Positions 1-5,248 of a DNA stretch of 7,626 nt are shown here, one piece after another. Numbering within the stretch: the stretch's first letter is position 1; the number at the start of each line of letters is the position of its first letter. The translations under genes and the position numbers were made by a program. Source of the DNA: CAZOZK01 sp964584245 (GTDB lineage Bacteria; Patescibacteriota; Microgenomatia; UBA1400; PJMF01); NCBI GenBank assembly GCA_964584245.1, contig CAZOZK010000053.1, positions 1 to 7,626 of the forward strand, read 5' to 3'. The notes beneath the pieces were generated by a model. It was not told where the DNA came from and searched no databases. It saw nothing but the letters and a program-made list of their open reading frames with translations.

Positions 1-606
1 CAGCTGCCCAGCCTTTGCTTTTTTTTTTTTTAAAGGTCCAAAACCCTCAACAGTAATTTGATGCAACCGAGCCATGGCTTTACCCATCTCAACCACTAGT
101 TTGTTTTCGTCTTCGGGATTTTCATCCAGCCATTTCTTAATAGCGGTTCCTGGCAATTTTTCTAAGAGATGAAATGAAAAATCATTGTCTGAAATAAAAT
201 CGTGAATAGCAATAGTGCTGTAACTTGGCAAACCAGCATCCTTAGCCAATTGCGAGGCCAAAGCTTCGGCGTGGAAATAGCCATTTTTCACACCTTTGGG
301 ATGGCAACGAATAATTACTTCTTTGCCCGACTTCATTCTGCCAACACGAACTGAGTTTACATTCCCCAAATTTGTTTGTGCGTTTAGATCTAGTGGCTCA
401 ATATGCACTAACGAATCTGTAGACAATGTAGTATTTATAACCAACAGTAACTCTTCGTTTGTAAAGTAGCGATGTCTATCTGCCCAAATATGGCCAGCCT
501 CTTCTGGAGTGACAGCTCTATCTGTTTGCCAATAAAACACATTCTGTCTGTTGGCAATGTTTTGATTTATTCGCTCTAGATCTATAGGTGAATTTGTATC
601 GCTCAT
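1..606 (-). CDS. Aminoglycoside phosphotransferase / choline kinase-like protein, N-terminal part (cut by window edge)
   Basis: The minus strand is open from an ATG at 606-604 to the window edge, giving 202 residues with no stop. The middle reads like the N-lobe of the APH/choline-kinase fold. Residues 81-103 hold a Gly-loop-like stretch followed by VIIRCHP, with Arg100 near the usual ATP-contact position. HAEALASQLAKDAGLP (112-127) resembles the helix-C Glu region, and LLEKLPGTAI (147-156) the hinge. GKAMARLHQ and GFGPL (175-192) match the segment that normally comes before the HGDxxxxN catalytic loop, which would lie beyond the edge. The family transfers phosphate from ATP or GTP to small hydroxyl or amino substrates; the substrate here cannot be told, and resistance should not be assumed. 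The first ~80 residues are not recognised. No Shine-Dalgarno is visible upstream. The gene is divergent from the VOC gene, 83 bp away. Confidence 0.8.
   Translation of the reverse strand, partial: MSDTNSPIDLERINQNIANRQNVFYWQTDRAVTPEEAGHIWADRHRYFTNEELLLVINTTLSTDSLVHIEPLDLNAQTNLGNVNSVRVGRMKSGKEVIIRCHPKGVKNGYFHAEALASQLAKDAGLPSYSTIAIHDFISDNDFSFHLLEKLPGTAIKKWLDENPEDENKLVVEMGKAMARLHQITVEGFGPLKKKKAKAGQL
19..31. repeat. 13-base T/A homopolymer inside the APH-like gene
   Basis: Thirteen consecutive T on the plus strand read as A13 in the coding strand, giving four lysines (residues 193-196) right after GFGPL. The frame stays open on both sides. The residues that follow (AKAGQL) fit the family's usual spacing after the GFG motif, so no frameshift is needed. 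Tracts of this length are prone to polymerase slippage and to sequencing error. Confidence 0.85.
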
Positions 607-615
607 ATGAGTGGT

Positions 616-621
616 AGTATA
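616..621 (-). promoter_or_regulatory. Possible -10 box for the APH-like gene
   Basis: On the minus strand TATACT lies nine bases before the ATG at 606. A TTGACT lies just upstream but only about 9-10 bp away, too close to act as its -35, and the correctly spaced hexamer (TATCCA) is poor. If used, the mRNA would be nearly leaderless, which would fit the missing Shine-Dalgarno. Weak call. Confidence 0.2.
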
Positions 622-689
622 GGATATTCAAGTCAATTTGGATAGCTTTCTCCCTTCCCCCTCTTCACAATTTTTTATATACTCCCCAT

Positions 690-1571
690 ATGCAACAAAT
701 CATCCCCTTCATCTGGTTCGAAGATCAAGCTCAAAAGGCTGCTGCGTGGTATGTCACCATTTTTCCCAACTCGCACATCATAAGCGAAATCACACTGCCA
801 GGTACACCAAGCGGTGATGCGTATATTGCCACACTCACGCTCAATGGCACAGAATTTCAGTTTATGAGTGGCGGGAAGTTAGCTGACCGTAATCCATCAT
901 TTTCGTACATGGTCGCGTGCAAAACAGCTGAGGAAGTTGATAAGCTCTGGGCATCACTAGCTGATGGTGCAGATGTATTGATGCCGCTCGATACCTATCC
1001 GTTTAGCAAAAGATACGGCTGGCTCAAAGACAAGTTTGGCGTGTCATGGCAGATTATGCACGATGGCGGAATGGATGTGCAGCGAATAACTCCAAGCTTG
1101 CTGTTTGTGGGTGATGCCTGTGGCAAAGCTGAAGAGGCAATGAAACTATATTGTTCACTTTTTGGTGGAGATGTGATGCCAGGTCATATTTCTAGATACG
1201 GTGCCAACCAAGCTCCTGACAAAGAGGGAACTCTCAATTATGCACGGTTCAAGATTGGAGATCAAGAATTTGTGGTGATGGATAGTGCCGCCGATCACAA
1301 ATTTAAGTTCAACGAAATGCAGTCGTTGGTTGCTCGGTCCAAAGATCAAGCAGAAATGGATCATTTTTGGGATGCACTTACGTACGTGCCGGAGGCAGAG
1401 CAGTGTGGCTGGCTCAAAGACAAGTTTGGCGTCTCGTGGCAAATGGTCAGTTATGACATGGAAAAAATGATGACCACCGCAACCCCAGAACAACTAGCAC
1501 GCATAGTTCAGGCCTTCTTGCCGATGAAACGACTGGATATTAAGAAGATTGAGCAGGCGTTTGAGGGTTAG
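690..1571 (+). CDS. Tandem-domain PhnB-like VOC (glyoxalase-fold) protein
   Basis: A 293-aa protein made of two copies of the PhnB-like / 3-demethylubiquinone-9-methyltransferase-type domain (PF06983-like) of the vicinal-oxygen-chelate superfamily. Domain 1 is about residues 2-126 (IIPFIWFEDQAQKAAAWY, then LNGTEFQFMSGG, then GWLKDKFGVSWQ). Domain 2 is about 130-265 (ITPSLLFVGDACGKAEEAM, then IGDQEFVVMDS, then GWLKDKFGVSWQ). The C-terminal tail ARIVQAFLPMKRLDI is typical of this family. These proteins are usually cytoplasmic and of unknown substrate; the older methyltransferase name is probably misleading. Single-domain relatives are about 140-160 aa, so this is a duplicated or fused form. The ATG at 690 begins exactly at the conserved first strand; no ribosome-binding site is visible. 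It ends in TAG, 94 bp before the next gene, and looks less AT-rich than the two orphan genes downstream. Confidence 0.88.
   Translation: MQQIIPFIWFEDQAQKAAAWYVTIFPNSHIISEITLPGTPSGDAYIATLTLNGTEFQFMSGGKLADRNPSFSYMVACKTAEEVDKLWASLADGADVLMPLDTYPFSKRYGWLKDKFGVSWQIMHDGGMDVQRITPSLLFVGDACGKAEEAMKLYCSLFGGDVMPGHISRYGANQAPDKEGTLNYARFKIGDQEFVVMDSAADHKFKFNEMQSLVARSKDQAEMDHFWDALTYVPEAEQCGWLKDKFGVSWQMVSYDMEKMMTTATPEQLARIVQAFLPMKRLDIKKIEQAFEG
1017..1042 (+). repeat. 26-bp direct repeat, copy 1 (VOC domain 1)
   Basis: These 26 bases are identical to 1407-1432, 390 bp downstream. They encode GWLKDKFG and the start of the next codon near the end of the first VOC domain (residues 110-118). The motif is conserved in the family; the exact nucleotide identity is the notable part. 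Confidence 0.9.
1407..1432 (+). repeat. 26-bp direct repeat, copy 2 (VOC domain 2)
   Basis: Exact copy of 1017-1042, in the same reading frame and at the equivalent point of the second VOC domain (residues 240-248). Flanking codons differ between the copies (ATG versus GTG context and TCA versus TCG for Ser). Confidence 0.9.
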
Positions 1572-1665
1572 TGGTTCACTATAAATATTCAACTTATTTT
1601 AGCCAAAAATACTTGTAATATAACTAATCCTATTCATTTTTAGTTTATCAAGCTACTATTAAATA

Positions 1666-2688
1666 GTGATCACCCCTCATGAATTAGCATCAAGAGAAAT
1701 TGAAACCAATCTAATTGCTGGTACAAGATTAATTCCTTGGGTCCATGATAATGTGAATGATTTAGTGTCAACTATACTCAGAATACATGATGCTAGAAAT
1801 ACAGCAGCTAGTATGGTTCTTAGCATAGATTCTATTCGACCTAGTGACTTGATACTTTCTGACATTAAATCAGTTGATGAAGTCTTAGGTCAAACCCATG
1901 TTTACCAATCAGTAATTCTTGAAAATGTAACGAATGCCGGTAAAACTATTCTAATTGGTTCAGATCCACTCAGTTTTATGATTTTATCCTCAAATAATAG
2001 TAGTGTAGATGCTATTGGAACGTATGCAGGAATAATTGCTGCTATGGCTCTGGGGGCGAGTGTTTCTGAAGCATCTCTTAGATACATCACAAAAGAAAAA
2101 ACTAACTTGTATATGACTAGAAGAGATATGCTTAGGTTACTATTTATTGGGACAGCAGCAACCGCGAGTGGCCTTGCTAGCAGATTATTACCAAGTACTT
2201 CACAGAAGGATCGTGTGAAAGAGGCAGCTAACTTAGACAAAGGTATTGGTGTAGGCATTCCTGGTCAATATTCACAAGCACAGGGGGTAGATGAGAGGAC
2301 TTTATTAGATAGTTTAAAGCATAGAAAAGCAATAGAATACCTGCAGCAAATAGGACACATTATAAGCGACGTTGCTTCAATTAGTGTATGGGGGAATGAT
2401 CATTTTTTAACAGATGATTTTAATTTATTGGCAAGGATTGCACAGGAACAAGATGCCGCAAAAAAATATATAGAACGGGGTGAAGCGTGGCTTGAGACGG
2501 TTTTACCTGAGGCAAGGAAATTACTTAGTAATGAGGGGCACCCCGATTCAGTTATTGATGATTTTGCTGCAAAAGCATATTTTGATCTCCGTTCTATTAC
2601 TTTGGTAAACTTGACAACTATAGATGGACAAAGATATCTAGAACCAATAGTGGTTGGTAACTCAAATGCGATTAATCTATTGGATTGA
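1666..2688 (+). CDS. Orphan 340-aa protein with internal Tat-like hydrophobic segment
   Basis: I do not recognise this family. The GTG at 1666 is the earliest usable start: an in-frame TAA lies at 1660-1662 and the next in-frame Met is residue 50. No Shine-Dalgarno is visible. Residues 1-110 look like a soluble alpha/beta region. Residues 118-137 (AIGTYAGIIAAMALGASVSE) are hydrophobic. A basic stretch follows, then M150-TRRDMLRLLFIGTAATASG, which fits the twin-arginine pattern (S/T-R-R-x-phi-L-K/R plus a hydrophobic run) but sits mid-protein. The C-terminal part (about 178-340) is soluble and rich in helix-forming residues. Readings to consider: a membrane protein with two spanning segments, a fusion of a cytoplasmic domain with an exported domain, or a second start at 2113 that would place the RR motif at an N-terminus. 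The gene is AT-rich, with many TTA, ATA and AGA codons. It ends in TGA, 17 bp before the end of the convergent dehydrogenase gene. Confidence 0.75.
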   Translation: MITPHELASREIETNLIAGTRLIPWVHDNVNDLVSTILRIHDARNTAASMVLSIDSIRPSDLILSDIKSVDEVLGQTHVYQSVILENVTNAGKTILIGSDPLSFMILSSNNSSVDAIGTYAGIIAAMALGASVSEASLRYITKEKTNLYMTRRDMLRLLFIGTAATASGLASRLLPSTSQKDRVKEAANLDKGIGVGIPGQYSQAQGVDERTLLDSLKHRKAIEYLQQIGHIISDVASISVWGNDHFLTDDFNLLARIAQEQDAAKKYIERGEAWLETVLPEARKLLSNEGHPDSVIDDFAAKAYFDLRSITLVNLTTIDGQRYLEPIVVGNSNAINLLD

Positions 2689-2705
2689 TTTGAGATAATT
2701 AAGAA

Positions 2706-3644
2706 TTATTCTATGTCATTCACCACATTCTTTGGCTTCCCGCTCACAATTGAAAGCAAGGACTCTGTCATAATTTGTGACTCTTTTGCCAATGTCTCAT
2801 GAGTGTAGTAGCCAACTTCAGGTGCGGCAAAGACATTGCCTTTGAAGTCACTTAATTTACGCCGGTGTGTTTCAAAGCCCAAGCCACCCAGCTCATTGCG
2901 AGCGACTTTATCTATAATATGTTTCCTATCAAACACCATTGCATCAACAGGACTTAAAAACAGCGCAGTTTTTTTCATGTTGTCGATCAGTTCTTTGTTT
3001 ATCATTCCTTTGGTGGTTGCATCAGCGATAACAGTTACAAAAACCACGTCGCTGGTTGAAAAAAGTTCATCCAATTCTATGTAAGGATACGCAACATCTC
3101 GTTTGTTCCTGTTCCAATAAGAGATGTTCATACCATACGCCTCACAAAGATGTGCAATCTTGCTGCCAATTTTTCCTAGGCCTACAATACCAACGCGCAA
3201 ACCTTTTGCTTGAGTTCCAACGATCTCTGAAGAATATTCAAACCTCCAATCATTTTTTATAATCTGTGGCAATTTTCGGAGCAAAGCAATCATCATGAAC
3301 ACATAGTACTCACCTACAGAGTCTGTGGATTTTCCGGGAACATTGCAGACTGGAATGTGTAGTTTGCTCAGTTCCTCGAATGGCGCCCAGCCATAGGCAG
3401 TGGTAGAAAGACAGATGCCTTTAAGTTTCTTGATTTTTTGTAGTCGCTCAATCACTAATCCATCATAGCCACCTTCAATGTAGCTGGGATGAACACCCAA
3501 TACAATTTCTTCATTTTCTGATTGGATATTTAAAGTGTCGAGGCTAGTACCTTTTTGTTCATAAAACGTTGCCTTGTGCGTGTCGAGCAGCTCTAAATCT
3601 TCCTTACGAAAATTGCTTCTAGAGTTAAGAATGTGAATAGTCAT
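2706..3644 (-). CDS. D-isomer 2-hydroxyacid dehydrogenase-fold protein with non-canonical active site
   Basis: A 312-aa protein of usual family length. Residues 1-95 form the small flavodoxin-like substrate domain. NVPGKSTDSVGEYYVFMMIAL (from 101) corresponds to the usual sVAEH helix. The Rossmann domain begins at LRVGIVGLGKIG, with GxGxxG at 155-160. The second strand ends YWNRN (176-180) instead of an acidic residue, a pattern that favours NADP(H). In characterised members the active site is Arg in NTxRG, Glu in DVFE and His in PHIGG. Aligned without gaps these become LSPVDA (Asp234), ETHR (Arg261) and PEVGYY (Glu276), so all three are replaced. The protein may therefore bind nucleotide but catalyse something else, or act as a sensor. 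The ATG at 3644 is the natural start. It converges with the 340-aa orphan and is divergent from the 175-aa orphan. Dehydrogenase-fold membership is confident; activity is not. Confidence 0.85.
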   Translation of the reverse strand: MTIHILNSRSNFRKEDLELLDTHKATFYEQKGTSLDTLNIQSENEEIVLGVHPSYIEGGYDGLVIERLQKIKKLKGICLSTTAYGWAPFEELSKLHIPVCNVPGKSTDSVGEYYVFMMIALLRKLPQIIKNDWRFEYSSEIVGTQAKGLRVGIVGLGKIGSKIAHLCEAYGMNISYWNRNKRDVAYPYIELDELFSTSDVVFVTVIADATTKGMINKELIDNMKKTALFLSPVDAMVFDRKHIIDKVARNELGGLGFETHRRKLSDFKGNVFAAPEVGYYTHETLAKESQIMTESLLSIVSGKPKNVVNDIE

Positions 3645-3695
3645 GGTATCTTTTCAAAGGACGAACAATTATTGAATTCAAGTTGCTGATGTTAC

Positions 3696-3711
3696 CTTAG
3701 GCTAAGCTAAG
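3696..3711. promoter_or_regulatory. CTTAG-G-CTAAG-CTAAG motif, possible operator
   Basis: In the 151-bp spacer between two divergent genes, CTTAG (3696-3700) and CTAAG (3702-3706) form a short inverted repeat around one base, and CTAAG is repeated at 3707-3711. It lies about 40 bp upstream of the -10 element serving the plus-strand gene. The arms are only 5 bp, so this may be chance. Confidence 0.2.
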
Positions 3712-3744
3712 TTGTATTGTATCTTAAATAGTGCTTATTTTTAG

Positions 3745-3753
3745 TGTTATAAT
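3745..3753 (+). promoter_or_regulatory. Extended -10 promoter for the 175-aa orphan
   Basis: TGTTATAAT is a perfect TGn plus TATAAT extended -10. The region at -35 is AT-rich without a good TTGACA match, as is common for extended -10 promoters. Transcription would begin near 3759-3761, leaving about a 35-base leader before the ATG at 3796. Confidence 0.6.
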
Positions 3754-3774
3754 TTTTTGTGTCCAATAGTAAAT

Positions 3775-3780
3775 AGGAAG
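3775..3780 (+). promoter_or_regulatory. Possible ribosome-binding site (AGGAAG)
   Basis: AGGAAG lies 15 bases before the ATG at 3796, longer than the usual 5-9 base spacing, so it is a weak candidate. It supports 3796 over the TTG at 3757, which would place this purine run inside the coding region. Confidence 0.3.
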
Positions 3781-3795
3781 AAATATCTTTTTATA

Positions 3796-4323
3796 ATGTC
3801 AGAAAAACAAACTCAACCACAAACTATTATAACGGAATCAGGAATATCACTGCCATATGAAGCTTCTACAGATGCCGAAATCCCACATGACTGTATAACG
3901 GCAGCATTATTTTTATCTGGTATTTATCATTATGAACCTAGACTTAGCCTAGGTAGACTATCCTTTCATGATTTGTGTAGGTATGTAGATGGAGAATTAG
4001 AATGGGTAGGTACCAGTGCAACATATGATCCAGAATTAGCAAAACAAGCACAAATAATTTCTTGTATGTTTAGGGAAAAGGGGTCAAATGGAATATATCG
4101 TCATGGTCATTTTGCGGCAATTAGTAAAGAAAATCCAAATTATTTACTACAAAGACCATCATATGACTCCCGAATGGAGGTTATACCTGGAAGTAAGGTT
4201 CTAGGGCAACTTGGGCCGAGATTAGATAAATTGGATATTCAGATTGTCTATTTAAAAAAGAGAGTACGTGTTGAGGAACCATTTTATAATAGAGACCGTT
4301 ATTCCCGTGAAATGGAAGAGTAA
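3796..4323 (+). CDS. Orphan 175-aa protein, possible cysteine-peptidase-like fold
   Basis: I do not recognise this family with confidence. An in-frame TTG at 3757 would add 13 residues, but it overlaps the predicted transcription start, so the ATG at 3796 is preferred. There is no signal peptide or long membrane segment; a cytoplasmic protein is likely. The N-terminal 20 residues are polar. A suggestive pattern follows: HDCITAALFL (31-40) recalls the Cys-helix start of papain-like/C39-like peptidases, and RHGHFAAI followed by YLLQRPS (102-122) recalls their strand-borne His and following strand. Candidate residues are Cys33, His105 and a downstream Asn113 or Asn115. The match is by eye and could be coincidental. 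The C-terminus is strongly charged (LKKRVRVEEP, then NRDRYSREMEE). The gene is AT-rich like the 340-aa orphan, has its own promoter and ends in TAA, 59 bp before the next gene. Confidence 0.75.
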   Translation: MSEKQTQPQTIITESGISLPYEASTDAEIPHDCITAALFLSGIYHYEPRLSLGRLSFHDLCRYVDGELEWVGTSATYDPELAKQAQIISCMFREKGSNGIYRHGHFAAISKENPNYLLQRPSYDSRMEVIPGSKVLGQLGPRLDKLDIQIVYLKKRVRVEEPFYNRDRYSREMEE

Positions 4324-4332
4324 TTTATATTT

Positions 4333-4360
4333 TTTACACAATGATATTTTTTAATATAAC
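4333..4360 (+). promoter_or_regulatory. Sigma70-type promoter for the MutT-like gene
   Basis: TTTACA (4333-4338) and TATAAC (4355-4360) are separated by 16 bp; each matches the consensus hexamer at five of six positions. Predicted initiation is near 4367, about 15 bases before the ATG at 4383, a short leader consistent with the lack of a Shine-Dalgarno. Confidence 0.5.
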
Positions 4361-4382
4361 TTCTTTATGAGTAGAAAACCTT

Positions 4383-4814
4383 ATGATCCAAGCCACCCTC
4401 GCTTTTGTTTTTGATAAAAAATTATCGCAAGTATTGCTCATCAAAAAAGAAAAGCCGGTTGTGCATGCTGGGCTGCTCAATGGGCTTGGCGGTAAACTCG
4501 AAACTGGGGAATCTCACCTTGAATGTGTCATGAGAGAAATTGAGGAAGAGGCTGGCTTGAAAATTGCTGCAGGTAAGTGGCAAAGAGTTGGTGATTTGTT
4601 TTGGGAAAATTGGAACGTTTCAATCTGGACATGTGTTATTGATGTACCTAAAAACCACACGTTTCCTGATCAAAATGTAAATTGGTATGCTGCTTCTCCC
4701 GTGCCAAAAAATAGCATTGAAAATTTAGAATGGCTTATCCCGCTTTCAGTTGACGTTAATAAAAAAAGAATTGATAAGTTAACGAATGTTCCGAGGGTTA
4801 CAATTACCTACTAA
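4383..4814 (+). CDS. Nudix hydrolase, MutT/MTH1-like
   Basis: A 143-aa single-domain Nudix protein. The Nudix box is complete: Gly37, five residues, Glu43, seven residues, then REIEEEAGL (51-59), matching GX5EX7REUXEEXGU. The acidic residues here (Glu52, Glu55, Glu56) bind the catalytic Mg2+. The lead-in NGLGGKLETGES resembles MTH1/8-oxo-dGTPase-like members, so hydrolysis of oxidised or non-canonical nucleoside triphosphates is a reasonable but unproven role. The N-terminus IQATLAFVFD is the first core strand, so the ATG at 4383 is a natural start; ENWNVSIWTCVIDV forms a later core strand. It is cytoplasmic. It has a plausible promoter of its own and lies 78 bp before the DUF2892-like gene. 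The exact substrate cannot be read from sequence. Confidence 0.88.
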   Translation: MIQATLAFVFDKKLSQVLLIKKEKPVVHAGLLNGLGGKLETGESHLECVMREIEEEAGLKIAAGKWQRVGDLFWENWNVSIWTCVIDVPKNHTFPDQNVNWYAASPVPKNSIENLEWLIPLSVDVNKKRIDKLTNVPRVTITY

Positions 4815-4844
4815 TACTCCCTATTTTTTTTGATCTCAGAAATG

Positions 4845-4853
4845 TGCTATTCT
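4845..4853 (+). promoter_or_regulatory. Possible extended -10 promoter for the DUF2892/Nudix pair
   Basis: TGCTATTCT reads as TGn plus a 4/6 -10 hexamer, following a T-rich tract at 4824-4831. Initiation near 4860 would give a leader of about 33 bases. A second AT-rich candidate, TATAAA at 4873-4878, lies closer to the ATG. Neither is strong. Confidence 0.3.
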
Positions 4854-4892
4854 TAACTATAGAAAAAAAGTATATAAAAAGAAAGAAATCTT

Positions 4893-5246
4893 ATGTTCAC
4901 AACCATCAAAAATAACGAAGGCGATTTGGATAGATCAATTCGTATCATAGTCTCTACATTTTTAATAATATATGCGCTACTCACTCAAGTGTGGTGGCTA
5001 TTATTAATTGGACTACCTCTGTTTGTAACAGGCGCAGTTGGTTTTTGTGGAGTGTATGCATTACTGGGAATTTCTACCTGCCCAGTTGAAGTCAAATCAA
5101 CAGCAAAAATGCCAGCAAAATCTACAACAAAAGCAGCTGCTAAACCAAAAAAAGTAGTAAAGCAAAAAGTTGCAAAAAAAGCTAAAGCAAAGTCTGTTGC
5201 TGTTAAATCAAAAGCAGGCAAATCAAAAACAAATAAGAAAAAATAA
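4893..5246 (+). CDS. DUF2892-like small membrane protein with lysine-rich H1-like tail
   Basis: A 117-aa protein in two parts. Residues 8-64 match the YgaP-type DUF2892 pattern (PF11127): NEGDLDRSIR, a hydrophobic span (about 16-31), a second span (about 34-58) containing GFCGVYALLGISTCP. Cys52 and Cys63 are in or near the segment that carries the family's conserved Cys. Residues 66-117 form a tail with 20 lysines in 52 residues plus Ala, Ser, Thr and Val, resembling histone H1 or bacterial H1-like proteins. Lysines 68, 72, 76, 80 and 84 follow an exact four-residue period. With two spans and a basic tail, both ends should be cytoplasmic, so the tail could contact DNA, RNA or ribosomes; this is inference. 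The function of DUF2892 is not known. The upstream AAAGAAAG is a weak ribosome-binding site. The next gene begins 2 bases after the stop. Confidence 0.82.
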   Translation: MFTTIKNNEGDLDRSIRIIVSTFLIIYALLTQVWWLLLIGLPLFVTGAVGFCGVYALLGISTCPVEVKSTAKMPAKSTTKAAAKPKKVVKQKVAKKAKAKSVAVKSKAGKSKTNKKK

Positions 5247-5248
5247 TT

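Noticed and set aside
678..683. TATACT as a -10 box for the VOC gene
   Set aside because: It ends only six bases before the ATG and the properly spaced upstream hexamer (TTCCCC) is not a -35.
1155..1493. 112-aa open frame on the minus strand inside the VOC gene
   Set aside because: It lies fully within a gene with clear domain matches, and its translation has a Cys/His-rich, family-less composition typical of an antisense shadow.
1569..1581. TAGTG-GTT-CACTA mini hairpin at the end of the VOC gene, considered as a terminator
   Set aside because: Five-pair stem overlapping the stop codon and not followed by a T run.
1619..1624. TATAAC as a -10 box for the 340-aa orphan
   Set aside because: No -35 match at 16-18 bp in an AT-rich region where such hexamers arise by chance.
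2688..2705. TGA at the end of the 340-aa orphan read as a recoded Gly or Trp codon (Gracilibacteria or Mycoplasma code)
   Set aside because: Read-through would run into antisense of the dehydrogenase gene with no sensible protein, and the other genes use standard stops without internal TGA.
2695..2709. ATAATT-AAG-AATTAT hairpin between the convergent genes, considered as a bidirectional terminator
   Set aside because: The stem is six A/T pairs only, with no G/C clamp and no T tract on either side; too weak to call.
3757..3795. TTG start giving a 13-residue N-terminal extension of the 175-aa orphan
   Set aside because: It overlaps the predicted transcription start just after the extended -10 at 3745-3753, so it would not be in the mRNA.
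3936..3954. ACCTAG...CTAGGT inverted repeat within the 175-aa orphan gene
   Set aside because: Short 6-bp arms inside a coding region, explained by chance.
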